DNA from: Paenibacillus senegalimassiliensis
GTDB taxonomy: Bacteria > Bacillota > Bacilli > Paenibacillales > Paenibacillaceae
Direction of reading: 5' to 3'
Length of the DNA: 64,000 bases
NCBI RefSeq assembly: GCF_001486585.1
Contig: NZ_LN909046.1
Location: 1,612,001-1,676,000, forward strand
In this document: positions 8,293 through 17,277 of the stretch, in pieces
Position numbering within the stretch: the first letter of the stretch is position 1
Layout: the number at the start of each line of letters is the position of its first letter
Translations under genes and position numbers: made by a program
The notes under the pieces: generated by a model
The model's input: only the letters and a program-made list of their open reading frames with translations
Database searches by the model: none
What the model was told of the DNA's origin: nothing

Positions 8293-10425
8293 CTAGCTTT
8301 GCTTCATATTGGCAGCAACCACGATAATTTCCGTATCTGGTTCGAAGGTAGACACCTCAATGTCCATCAGCAGCTCCAATTGTTCAAATTCAGATGCCGT
8401 AAAGTCCATCACCCGCGCCCCGATGCACAAATAATAGTCAGGCCGGGCGATAAGCTCTGTTTTGTATACAGCCATATCCTCCCACAGCTTCTTGAGGGCT
8501 TGCACATAGTTAGCGGCTGTCGTCTTGATCGCCATCGCACGACCACGCTGAATTTTAATAAATCCCTTATTGTCCACGATGCGGATAGCTCCGGCGTCTC
8601 CTGGCTTAGCGGTCTTCTCACCAAAGATATGAAAGTATCTCGTCTTTTGCAGGAGCTGCGTTCGTTCCACCGGAATTCGCATATCGCTTGCGGAGATTTC
8701 CTGTAGTTCCTCTTCACTGCATTCTTTCAGCAATTCATTGGTTTTCACTTCTGTAGAACCTGTAGCAATGGCTGTGACCTTCGAGGTTTGCGGGTCGATG
8801 TCGATATGGATTTCAACGCTTTCCGGTGTGGCCCCACTTTGGATGGCCTTATTCATCGCTTCCATCTTAATAGCACTAATTTGTTCCTTGGAAGGCGATG
8901 GGATGATCCGCTCCACCACGTCTCGAACCATAGCCAGGGCAACACCAATGGAGGAAATGACCTCTGCATTCTCAGGGATGCTGTATTTCAGCCCCATTTT
9001 CTCGGCAAAATAGACAATCAACGAAGCTGCTCCCCCGCCGACACCTACGAGAGAAATCTGATCTTTCTCCAGCTTGTATTTGTCCGCCAGCGCCAATATG
9101 ACGGGTTCAATCTTGGCATATGCCTTCTCCATGATTTGCCGGGCAATATCCTCGACGGTCGAGCCGCAGTAATCCGCTAACGCCTGCATCGCTTTTCTGG
9201 CCGCTTCCACGTTACCATGGGAGAAGTGATCTTCCTTGACCAACCCAAGCACATTGGCCGCGCAGGAGTTGGTAATGGTCACCCGCTCCCCACTCTCCAG
9301 CCGAATCGCCACATAATCTGCCGGATCACCAGGCTTGGGCGAGAAAAATTCAACCTTAGGTCCTTGGATTTTGGCTGGATCGGTGAACACGGCATAATCA
9401 AGCCCGGCAATATGCGCAGACCTAGGGCCTACATCGATGACCCCGTTCTTGTCTGCCCGCACGATGGACCCTCCGGCTACCCCAAGCACCCGGACATCCA
9501 GTGAATTGACATAGGTGGGATGACCACCAACAATGGAATAGTCGATGGCCGGGCGACCATTCTTAATGACTCCGATATTGGTTGTAGTTCCACCAACCTC
9601 AAAATACACCCCGTTGGAGGCTCTTAAATACATCAAAGAGCCCATAACCGAAGCGGCTGGACCGGACAGCATCGTGAGAATGGGACGCTTCTTCATCTCG
9701 CTTATCTCCATGACTCCCCCATCGCCGCGCATAATCATGAGCGGGACATGAACGCCAGCCTCATTAACCGACTGCTCCGTGGAATTGGCGGTATCCAGCA
9801 TCTTGGGAAGAATACTGGCGTTAATCGCCGCCGTTCTTGTGCGACGGGTCAATCCATACAGCTTGGTAATATCTGATGCCATGGTGGTGGGAAGACCTTT
9901 ATTCTCCGCTTTCTCATAGACGAGTTGCTCCGGTCTGCCATTATCAACGCCGAAGGCCATGGACGGAACTATGACCTGTGCCCCCAGCCCCTCCAGATCT
10001 TCGATTACTTGCACCACGGTCTCTTCCGTCATTTTTTTGACATTAACAAAATGATTATAAATCTTGATCGCCTTGCTATTCCCCAAATCAATGTCTGGCA
10101 GCTTCGTTTGCCGTTTAGCCAGGAAGCCTTCGAATCCACCCTTGCCCATGCCGATAATGCCAACCTGGGCGATATCTCCCTCAATGAGCGCGTTGGTCGC
10201 CTGCGTCGTACTATGGGCCACAAACACAACGTCCTCCGGCTGAATCTGATTTTCCGTCAAGCAGTTCTGAAAACAACGCACCACGCCGGCAGCCACGCCT
10301 CGCGGGTCATCATGCGTCGTTTTGACCGATGATTTCCCGATGATATCATGGGTTTCATTGTCGATGGCTACCGCCTTGGTATGGGTTCCCCCTACGTCAA
10401 TGCCCATGCGAATAATTCTACTCAT
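8293..10425 (-). CDS. Hydantoinase/oxoprolinase family protein (HyuA type), no HyuB partner
   Basis: A 710-residue ASKHA-fold enzyme. The N-terminal phosphate-1 loop is visible as MGIDVGGTHTKAVAID, then AHSTTQATNALIEGD. A hydantoinase_A region follows (SGPAASVMGSL, EVGGTTTNIGVI), and late in the protein a GVGGGAAS adenosine-type motif. The family performs ATP-driven opening of cyclic amides (5-oxoproline, hydantoins) or acetone carboxylation, usually with a HyuB-type second subunit. No HyuB gene is present in the window. The extra C-terminal portion (about residues 560-710) may substitute. The start has GGAGGACAAAC before ATG. The substrate is unknown; it is transcribed just after a membrane transporter. 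Confidence 0.8.
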   Translation of the reverse strand: MSRIIRMGIDVGGTHTKAVAIDNETHDIIGKSSVKTTHDDPRGVAAGVVRCFQNCLTENQIQPEDVVFVAHSTTQATNALIEGDIAQVGIIGMGKGGFEGFLAKRQTKLPDIDLGNSKAIKIYNHFVNVKKMTEETVVQVIEDLEGLGAQVIVPSMAFGVDNGRPEQLVYEKAENKGLPTTMASDITKLYGLTRRTRTAAINASILPKMLDTANSTEQSVNEAGVHVPLMIMRGDGGVMEISEMKKRPILTMLSGPAASVMGSLMYLRASNGVYFEVGGTTTNIGVIKNGRPAIDYSIVGGHPTYVNSLDVRVLGVAGGSIVRADKNGVIDVGPRSAHIAGLDYAVFTDPAKIQGPKVEFFSPKPGDPADYVAIRLESGERVTITNSCAANVLGLVKEDHFSHGNVEAARKAMQALADYCGSTVEDIARQIMEKAYAKIEPVILALADKYKLEKDQISLVGVGGGAASLIVYFAEKMGLKYSIPENAEVISSIGVALAMVRDVVERIIPSPSKEQISAIKMEAMNKAIQSGATPESVEIHIDIDPQTSKVTAIATGSTEVKTNELLKECSEEELQEISASDMRIPVERTQLLQKTRYFHIFGEKTAKPGDAGAIRIVDNKGFIKIQRGRAMAIKTTAANYVQALKKLWEDMAVYKTELIARPDYYLCIGARVMDFTASEFEQLELLMDIEVSTFEPDTEIIVVAANMKQS

Positions 10426-10489
10426 GTTTGTCCTCCAATCCTTATATAGCCGGCTGCCGCCCTTAAGTTACGGCAACCGGCTTGCTCTA

Positions 10490-11842
10490 TTAAACCAAGC
10501 TACCGTACATCACGAATACGACGGCACAGAGAATAATCCCGATGATCCAGCCGGAAGGAATGGACATTTTCATGAAGTCTCTAGCTGGAACCTTGGTATA
10601 ACCAAATCCCCAGGCAACCCAGGATTGGGTAACGTCCAAATGCTGTGGCGCCACCGTAGTAACGGCGAACAACGGGTACAGAAATTGCACAGGCCATGCC
10701 GCCGTGGAGACGACTACAGCCAGAATAGCTGTCCCCGATCCCACCAAGTTCATCGGGCCGCGGAAGAAGCCAAGCGGTGTCAAAATGGCAAACACAATAC
10801 ATAATAACAAGGCTGTCTGCGGCATCACACCACCGAACAAAATTTTAAAGTAAGGCGAGGCATATGTAGCGGCATTGTTGAACATCGCAAGGGTCAGCAA
10901 GAACCCGATCATTGGCGCCACGTCAATCGCTCCATCTGCAAACTGCTTGGATAACATCCGGCAAACACTGGCAAATCCGCCTTTGAGCTTGCCGCAAGTC
11001 AACAAGGCGAACAAACCGGCAAAGATAAATCCGAAAATAATCGGAATTTTGAACACTACGACACCGATGACCGGCAGAATAATGGAGATCCAGGAAATCG
11101 CAGGCGCATCTTTGGAATGTTCTTCTTCAGGCGTAGTGGCCGCCCAAGCACGGGAGATTTTTTTATTGTTCATAGACAGGTTAGCTACAATAAGCACAAT
11201 GACCAACGAGACAGCCATCGCAATCATACCGAAGCCAAAATAAGCGTTATAATCATAGCTGGCGTAGCTTTCATTAGCGGTAGCAAAGAGGGCTTGATAC
11301 TGTTTGAAATTCACGATATTCCCGAAGATCCCGGCCATAATGGAGCCCATGAAGGAGAATAAAGCCACTGAGGAAGGAATGCCAAGCGACAACATGATGG
11401 GCAGCACGATAACTGCAATGGAGATAACGGGGCCAATCCCGGTCATGGAGGTGAAAATAACAGCCGTGACAATACAGAGCAGCGACATCGTTACGCGCGG
11501 TTTGTCTCCGCCAAGCTCTACTACTTTACGAATCAGTGTGGCAGCAATGCCGGTATCCATCAGGATTCGGCCAAAAAACGCCCCAAAGAAAACGTTTACA
11601 AGAATGGCCTTGCCATAGTTTTCCGGCCCCGTCTGGAATACGTTGGTCAGTACGGAGACAAAGGTCTGCCCCTCCATCATGGAAGTAGGTGCAATCGCAT
11701 TGCCAATCAAAGCGATAGCTGTCCACAGCACCGACATGATGAAAAAGCCCACCATGAGGTTATACCCCTTCACGCAATACCATACGAGTCCAAAAAATGA
11801 TAATACCATCAAGAAACCGATTACATAATTCGTTACATCCAC
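10490..11842 (-). CDS. IT-superfamily (citrate/gluconate-like) transporter
   Basis: A 450-residue polytopic membrane protein with about 11-12 hydrophobic segments. It has the two-fold architecture of ion transporter superfamily carriers (CitMHS/GntP/DcuC-like), including glycine-rich re-entrant-like stretches such as TSMTGIGPVISIAV. It is the first gene of the operon feeding the hydantoinase-like enzyme, so it probably imports that substrate, a small organic acid or cyclic amide. AAGGAGGG precedes the ATG at somewhat long spacing. Its promoter overlaps an inverted repeat described separately. Confidence 0.75.
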   Translation of the reverse strand: MDVTNYVIGFLMVLSFFGLVWYCVKGYNLMVGFFIMSVLWTAIALIGNAIAPTSMMEGQTFVSVLTNVFQTGPENYGKAILVNVFFGAFFGRILMDTGIAATLIRKVVELGGDKPRVTMSLLCIVTAVIFTSMTGIGPVISIAVIVLPIMLSLGIPSSVALFSFMGSIMAGIFGNIVNFKQYQALFATANESYASYDYNAYFGFGMIAMAVSLVIVLIVANLSMNNKKISRAWAATTPEEEHSKDAPAISWISIILPVIGVVVFKIPIIFGFIFAGLFALLTCGKLKGGFASVCRMLSKQFADGAIDVAPMIGFLLTLAMFNNAATYASPYFKILFGGVMPQTALLLCIVFAILTPLGFFRGPMNLVGSGTAILAVVVSTAAWPVQFLYPLFAVTTVAPQHLDVTQSWVAWGFGYTKVPARDFMKMSIPSGWIIGIILCAVVFVMYGSLV

Positions 11843-11879
11843 AAAATGCCCTCCTTAAAATAGGAATTAAAAAGCATGG

Positions 11880-11932
11880 ACTAACATACTAACATGCTAT
11901 TCTTATTACTGACATGTTAGTTATTCGGTCAA
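11880..11932 (-). promoter_or_regulatory. Promoter and operator of the transporter-hydantoinase operon
   Basis: On the minus strand there is a -35-like TTGACC (11927-11932), an 18-bp spacer and a -10-like TAATAA (11903-11908). Nine-base arms ACTAACATG (11888-11896) and CATGTTAGT (11913-11921) form an inverted repeat around the -10. A further direct copy, ACTAACAT, lies at 11880-11887. The placement fits repression by the FCD-type GntR protein at the end of the operon (inference). Confidence 0.55.
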
Positions 11933-11981
11933 ATATTACCATGCCATCTAGATAACGTCAATATGTTTCCGCACACAAATT

Positions 11982-12016
11982 AAAAAGGGAAACCATGAAA
12001 TATTCATAGTTTCCCC
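11982..12016 (-). terminator. Terminator after the crystallin-domain protein
   Basis: GGGAAAC (11987-11993) pairs with GTTTCCC (12009-12015), with extra ATGA/TCAT pairing. On the minus strand it is followed by TTTTTAATTTG. It ends the unit of the gene at 12032. Confidence 0.75.
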
Positions 12017-12031
12017 TAATCAGATATGGAA

Positions 12032-13450
12032 TTAAGAGACCCGTTCTACTTTTATAGAGGAAGTCTTGTCATTAAAATCATCACCGAGATAGGAGCTATC
12101 CCCCAGCAACACCTTGGTTGCTCCCTGGAATTCGCCATGCTCATAAAGGGTAACCTTATAGCCGCTTGGCACCTTCAGTGAAGAGATGGAGTCGTTGGGG
12201 ATTCCCTTTGCAACTAGATCACTTACGTTATAACTGCCAACATCCAGGCTTACAGCAGCCCCCTTGTAATTCGCATCGATATAAACGACAGGTATTTTTT
12301 CCACTTTGAGGGATGATGTCTTATCATTAAAATCACCAAGGGATGCGGTGTCTGCTGTAATGACTCTCTCAGCGCCACCAAAATTCAAATGTTCATAGAG
12401 AGTAACTTTAATGCCAGGAGTCACCTTTAATGAAGAGAGTGAATCATTTGCAATACCGGCTGCTACCATTTCATTGTAGTTGTAGGAGCCTGCTCCAAGC
12501 GCTACGGCATACCCTCCATAATTGGCGTTCCCGTAGAAGATAGCCCCCTCGGAAATGGTCTCCCCGTAGGTGACTTGAGGGAATTCCTGACGTGCCGCTT
12601 GATATTGACTTTCGAATTGACTCGGCCAGCCAAAGGCAGCTATGGCGAGCGACTTTAAATCAGCCTTGGCTGCGCCACTCATAAAGTGAACGTACTCGCC
12701 CATGTTCATATTTCTCGTATAATGACCCGATGAATTTTTTGGATAGTATTGAGCCAGCAACTGAAAATATCTATTCAGCACTTGCTTTTCCCCATAGCTG
12801 CTATAAATCGGATAATACCAGTTCTTGAACCAGTAGGTTCCTGTTTGCGGGAAATTTTCCGCCTTGCTGGTGAAGCTGTTGTAAATTCGCTGGGCTTCAC
12901 TGTTTAAACCTAATGCTTTATAAACATCATATTGATAGATTTCTGCCCATTTGCTGTCTCCCCACAATCCAAAGGCAGGAGAACCCTTGGTATCATTAGT
13001 TGCAGATTCTACGATATGGGCCACTTCATGAACCAGGATATCCAGATTCCAGCCGGTTGGACTAATAAAATTGGAGCCACCGATATCAATAACATTGCGG
13101 TAGTCATGGTCGGCGTTGTAAGCGTAGCCTGGATGGCCGCCACTATACTTTGTATTATGGACAATGACGTAAAGTCTACCATCCCCGCCCATAGAGCCAT
13201 AAGTTTGCTTGGTGTATCTCCATACATCAGCCGCCGTAGAGTAGATCCAGCCGATTTGATTCGGGTCGATCTCATCATCTACATAAACTGCCACCTCATC
13301 ATTATAGTGCACCAACTTGAGCAACTCCCTATGCTCGAACCAGTGCTCTTGCCAGGTTGCGGGTGGGGCGCTCGCGGCACTTGCCGGAGCTTGGGGAAGG
13401 GAACATAAAACGATGACCAACACCATAAAGAAAACCAATGATTTCTTCAC
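12032..13450 (-). CDS. Secreted HExxH protein with two beta/gamma-crystallin domains
   Basis: A 472-residue exported protein. A cleavable signal peptide (about 1-26) is followed by a protease-like domain with HEVAHIVE near residue 140 and downstream WGDSKWAEIYQYD, compatible with a zinc metallopeptidase fold. The last ~170 residues are two beta/gamma-crystallin domains. Each holds two copies of the calcium-binding (N/D)DxxSS motif: NDSLSS, NDKTSS, NDSISS and NDKTSS. Such domains bind Ca2+ and stabilise extracellular proteins. The GTG start at 13450 is supported by GAGGAGG. It is monocistronic with its own terminator. The target is unknown; the combination could serve a matrix- or cell-surface protease. 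Confidence 0.8.
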   Translation of the reverse strand: MKKSLVFFMVLVIVLCSLPQAPASAASAPPATWQEHWFEHRELLKLVHYNDEVAVYVDDEIDPNQIGWIYSTAADVWRYTKQTYGSMGGDGRLYVIVHNTKYSGGHPGYAYNADHDYRNVIDIGGSNFISPTGWNLDILVHEVAHIVESATNDTKGSPAFGLWGDSKWAEIYQYDVYKALGLNSEAQRIYNSFTSKAENFPQTGTYWFKNWYYPIYSSYGEKQVLNRYFQLLAQYYPKNSSGHYTRNMNMGEYVHFMSGAAKADLKSLAIAAFGWPSQFESQYQAARQEFPQVTYGETISEGAIFYGNANYGGYAVALGAGSYNYNEMVAAGIANDSLSSLKVTPGIKVTLYEHLNFGGAERVITADTASLGDFNDKTSSLKVEKIPVVYIDANYKGAAVSLDVGSYNVSDLVAKGIPNDSISSLKVPSGYKVTLYEHGEFQGATKVLLGDSSYLGDDFNDKTSSIKVERVS

Positions 13451-13569
13451 AATACATTCCTCCTCGTTTGTTCTTTTCCTTGAATTTAAATATTTTGTAA
13501 TATTATTACATTACATGACATAGATTAATGAATTTTGGTAGATAATGCAACCTAAAAATATACATCAAA

Positions 13570-13601
13570 TAAAAAAACATCTGCCTATGGAATAGGCAGA
13601 T
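13570..13601 (-). terminator. Terminator of the ten-gene pyrimidine operon
   Basis: A perfect 10-bp stem, ATCTGCCTAT/ATAGGCAGAT (13579-13588 and 13592-13601), with a 3-base loop. On the minus strand it is followed by G and seven T. It lies directly after the MFS stop, and no comparable terminator was seen earlier in the operon. Confidence 0.88.
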
Positions 13602-13610
13602 ATGAGTCTA

Positions 13611-14744
13611 CTATATTTGGACCTTCTTTGGCACAATTCCAAGAAACAACAGATAGCCGATCAACACAACCAACCCACTTGCTATGAATAACGTACCATA
13701 ATTTACGGTAACAGACAGTAAACCAAGAGCAACAGAACCTACACCGATGCCTGTGTCAAAGGCGGTAAAGAACAACGCATTGGCCATACCATTCTTGCCT
13801 TTACCTGTGAGATGCAGCACTAATGTTTGTAAAGCAGGCTGAGCCATACCAAAACCTAAACCATAGAACGCCGCTGACAGCCCAACCACTATCGCTCCGC
13901 CGATTAGGCCTAGCAGAAATAAAGACAGAATAACCACTGCTAACGAGGAGGCTATAACAAAACGTTCCCCGCAGCGGTTAATCAACAGTCCCGCCAACGG
14001 CCTGGCCAACGAGAGCGTAGCCGCATAAATCATGAAGAACTGGCTAGCTGACGCCCCATATTCAGCCAGATATAGCGGCATATAGGTTGTAACTCCTCCG
14101 AAGGAGAAGGCTAAGAGTGTGACAGCCAGTAACGTCAGCTTCAAACTGCGGCTCCAAACAAGTGAAACACTGGATTCCCTCCAGTTAGGCTGCCCAGATG
14201 GCAGCGTCCGGACAGTGAGCAGCGGCAGCAGACTAAGCATAGCGGCAATCAGGAATAATGCACTCACTGAATGCCATTTCACCATCCATGCTCCCAGGAG
14301 CGGCCCCGTTGCCATCGCAATGGTCATGGATAAACCATACCACGCCATCCCTTCCCCCTTACGATCCTCAGGGATGCAATCTGTAATCGCCGTGCCAAGC
14401 GCCGTACTGGCTAATCCCCAACTCGCTCCGTGGGCCACGCGCAGTATAACCAGCCAAATCAAACTAGTTGTCCAGCTATAGCTAATCATAAAAAAGGCAA
14501 AAAAAATAATGCCGAGCACCATATACTTTCTACGACCATTCGTATCAAGCAAATGACCGATGTATGGTCGACATATTACAGCTGATAATGTGTACATTCC
14601 GACGATAGCCCCAATTTGCCAGCTTGTGGCTCCCATTTGCTCAATATGCAATGGAAGAACGGGCAACAGGGAATAGAATCCTGTGTACAAAAGAAGCATA
14701 CTTGCCGTCAGCATCATAAACGATTTTGTCCACAGACGCTCCAT
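13611..14744 (-). CDS. MFS transporter, last gene of the pyrimidine operon
   Basis: A 377-residue major facilitator with 12 predicted segments. The inter-helix 2-3 motif is visible as RPYIGHLLDTNGRRKYM and a central repeat as RPLAGLLINRCGERFV. The open frame extends to 14921, but ATG 14744 has GAGGGGAGT correctly placed, so the upstream part (which overlaps the deaminase gene) is not coding. The 112-bp gap to the deaminase holds no terminator, and a strong terminator follows this gene, so it is likely the final gene of the operon. It could export a toxic end product or import a related pyrimidine. Confidence 0.85.
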   Translation of the reverse strand: MERLWTKSFMMLTASMLLLYTGFYSLLPVLPLHIEQMGATSWQIGAIVGMYTLSAVICRPYIGHLLDTNGRRKYMVLGIIFFAFFMISYSWTTSLIWLVILRVAHGASWGLASTALGTAITDCIPEDRKGEGMAWYGLSMTIAMATGPLLGAWMVKWHSVSALFLIAAMLSLLPLLTVRTLPSGQPNWRESSVSLVWSRSLKLTLLAVTLLAFSFGGVTTYMPLYLAEYGASASQFFMIYAATLSLARPLAGLLINRCGERFVIASSLAVVILSLFLLGLIGGAIVVGLSAAFYGLGFGMAQPALQTLVLHLTGKGKNGMANALFFTAFDTGIGVGSVALGLLSVTVNYGTLFIASGLVVLIGYLLFLGIVPKKVQI

Positions 14745-14856
14745 ACATTCACTCCCCTCGGCTTGCCGCCTGAACACGGCCCGGATGGCCGGCGGAGAGA
14801 CAGGTCGCCTCCCACGCTCTTCACGCCGGCTTGGGCGCCTTGACACAATCAATTCA

Positions 14857-16176
14857 TTAGCGACGTACCACAACCATTTTATCCTTGATTCTTCTAAAAG
14901 CTGCATTTGCCTCGCGAACAATCTGGGCTTCGTCCACCTTGGTTAATACCCGCCCTTTCATAACAATTTCGCCATTAATGATTGACGTATCCACTACGCT
15001 GCCATTGGCCGCAAACACAAGATGACTAGACATATGCACCGCGTTATCTCGCAGTAAGGGAGTGAAGATCGTGTTGTTTGTATCTATCAGGATTATGTCT
15101 GCCAGACAACCCGTCGTAAGCTGCCCTGTCTGATGGCCAAGCGCCTTGGCCCCGTTGCGAGTGGCCATTCTCAGCACATCATCTGCCGGAAGCAGGCTGG
15201 CATCGACGCGACTCGCGCGTTGTAACAGCGAGGCATACTTCATCACCTCAAACATATCCGCACTGTTGTTGCACTCTACGGCATCATGGCCCAGTCCCAC
15301 GTTAATTCCGGCAGCGAGCATCTCAGGCACGCGGGCAATTCCATTCCCAAGTTTGGCATTGGAATTCGGATTGTGTGAGATATGAGTTCCCGTCTCCGCC
15401 ATCATAGAAATTTCCGTATCATCCAGCCATACGCAATGGGCAGCAACCGTGTCTGGGCCGAGCAGACCGGTGTCATAGGCAAGCTCTGTTGGCCGCCGGC
15501 CAAATTGCTCCAGGCAATAGTCCACTTCCGTTTGCGATTCGTTCAAGTGAACATGAATACCTGTGCCCAGTGTGTTAGCTAGTGCTCTCGCTTCGCGTAG
15601 CAGCTCCGGTGAAGCCAAGGGCAGCCACTCAATTCCGACGCGTACCTGTATCAGACCATTTCCACGTCCATGATTGTTTAGATATGCCTGGTGATTAATA
15701 TCCAGCGTATCCAAGTTATGCTGGTCGAGTGCGACATCGTTGCACAACACAGCACGAATACCAATATCCAGTGCGGCATCAGCCAACGAGTCCACCTGAC
15801 GATACATGTCATTAACCGTGGTACAGCCGGATTTGATGGACTCGGTATAGCTGGCCAGTGCAGACCAGTAGGCTGCTTCCGGATCAATCGCACGCACTAG
15901 CGGATACCAGCATTCATCGAGATACTCCCATAAAGGAAGATGATCCAGATACCCTTTGCCAATGGCTGTGTGATAATGAAGGTCTATCAGTCCGGGCATG
16001 ACAATTTTGTCCGTGGCATCAATAATCTCGTCAGTCTCCAGAGCCTCAATTCCCTCAATGGAAGGGAGAACCGCAGTAATTCGGTTTCCCTCCACGATGA
16101 CAACCCCTGACTCATAGTAGGTTCCGGCATCGTCCAACGTCAGAATCATGCCATTTTGAATAATTATTCTGCTCAT
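14857..16176 (-). CDS. Amidohydrolase family deaminase (MtaD/TrzN/cog0402 type)
   Basis: A 439-residue metal-dependent deaminase of the group containing SAH/MTA deaminase, guanine and 8-oxoguanine deaminases and triazine hydrolases. Metal and catalytic motifs are in order: PGLIDLHYHTAIG, HVHLNES, AAHCVWLDD, ISHNPNSNAKL and LGHDAVECNN. The last differs from the usual GTDG-type motif by His in place of Thr. Located 22 bp after the ThiY-like gene, it may remove the 4-amino group of an aminopyrimidine, giving a uracil-like oxo-pyrimidine suitable for the RutA-like oxygenase (inference). Purine or SAH deamination is the alternative. GGAGAGG supports the start. Confidence 0.82.
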   Translation of the reverse strand: MSRIIIQNGMILTLDDAGTYYESGVVIVEGNRITAVLPSIEGIEALETDEIIDATDKIVMPGLIDLHYHTAIGKGYLDHLPLWEYLDECWYPLVRAIDPEAAYWSALASYTESIKSGCTTVNDMYRQVDSLADAALDIGIRAVLCNDVALDQHNLDTLDINHQAYLNNHGRGNGLIQVRVGIEWLPLASPELLREARALANTLGTGIHVHLNESQTEVDYCLEQFGRRPTELAYDTGLLGPDTVAAHCVWLDDTEISMMAETGTHISHNPNSNAKLGNGIARVPEMLAAGINVGLGHDAVECNNSADMFEVMKYASLLQRASRVDASLLPADDVLRMATRNGAKALGHQTGQLTTGCLADIILIDTNNTIFTPLLRDNAVHMSSHLVFAANGSVVDTSIINGEIVMKGRVLTKVDEAQIVREANAAFRRIKDKMVVVRR

Positions 16177-16198
16177 ATTGGTCCTCTCCTCCGCTTGA

Positions 16199-17236
16199 TT
16201 AGTCTACTAAATTTCGGAATATACTGTTGGTGTCCACGGGATTCTCAATCAATCCAGCTTCTTGCATCCAGTCAATCGATGATTGCCACTCTTCGGCGGA
16301 CTGATAACCGAACTCTTGACCTGTCTCCATTAAATCCAGCAGGATAGACAGACTCTCCTCTTCAACCTCCTGAACCAGCGGAAAATTAGCTTTATCTTGC
16401 ATATCTAACAGTAGCGCCAAAGCCTCTTGGGGGTTAGACTTCATGAATTGGTAACCTTTAGAAGCTCCCCGCCAGAACGCCCGTATTTTATCCTCATCTG
16501 CAGCCCAGGTGTCCTCATTGGTGACTATGACCAGCTCATAATAATTGGGAACCCCGTAATCCGTAGGATTCATGTTGGATGTCTCATAGCCCTCGTGCGA
16601 CAAGGCTGGAACCTCATGATTAATATAGGCCCCCACTATAGCATCCACATTGCCACTAACCAGAGATGAGCCGAGTGTAAAGCCTACATCTATCAGATCA
16701 ACCTTGGAGGGATCGCCCCCGTCATGGCGTACCATCGATGTAATAATGCTTTCGTTAAGTGGAATACCGGGGTATCCAACCTTCTTCCCCTCCAGGTCTT
16801 TGGGAGATGAAATCCCCGCATCCGGCATAAATAACACCCGGTTTAGTGGTGTACGAACAATAGAAGCGATCGACACCACCGGTACATTCTGTGTTGCACG
16901 AGCCATAATAACATCCGGCTGGTACGTAATACCAAGCGTAATTGCTCCCGAAGCTGCCAGATTAATAGGGTCAGTTGCGTTAGCCGGAGTCTGTATGTTG
17001 ACCTTTACCCCCTCCTCTTCAAAATAACCCTTCTCCTGGGCCACATACAGATAGCTATGCACTGCATTGGGATACCAATCTAGCATCAGCTCCACAGTGC
17101 CATATTGTGGATTACTTTCTCCGGTTGAAGTGGCTGGTCCCTCTGACGGTGACGATGCAGCCCCTCCGTTGCTTCCACACGCGGTTAAGGCAATTGCCAA
17201 TACCAGACATACACTTGATAGCCATGTTCTCTTCAT
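16199..17236 (-). CDS. thiY: ABC substrate-binding lipoprotein, NMT1/THI5 (ThiY) type
   Basis: A lipoprotein of about 345 residues. ATG 17236 follows GGGAGGTTGACAAG, and the signal ends in the lipobox LTAC. The NMT1/THI5-like domain begins VELMLDWYPNAVHSYLYVA, typical of ThiY proteins that bind N-formyl-4-amino-5-aminomethyl-2-methylpyrimidine (FAMP). The frame extends upstream into the permease gene, but that part lacks a ribosome binding site. With the ATPase and permease it forms a ThiXYZ-like importer. Sulfonate- or other NMT1-type binding proteins look similar, but the YlmB and TenA neighbours favour an aminopyrimidine ligand. Confidence 0.8.
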   Translation of the reverse strand: MKRTWLSSVCLVLAIALTACGSNGGAASSPSEGPATSTGESNPQYGTVELMLDWYPNAVHSYLYVAQEKGYFEEEGVKVNIQTPANATDPINLAASGAITLGITYQPDVIMARATQNVPVVSIASIVRTPLNRVLFMPDAGISSPKDLEGKKVGYPGIPLNESIITSMVRHDGGDPSKVDLIDVGFTLGSSLVSGNVDAIVGAYINHEVPALSHEGYETSNMNPTDYGVPNYYELVIVTNEDTWAADEDKIRAFWRGASKGYQFMKSNPQEALALLLDMQDKANFPLVQEVEEESLSILLDLMETGQEFGYQSAEEWQSSIDWMQEAGLIENPVDTNSIFRNLVD

Positions 17237-17277
17237 CTTGTCAACCTCCCATTTGGAATAAGCAATAAGTAATTGTA

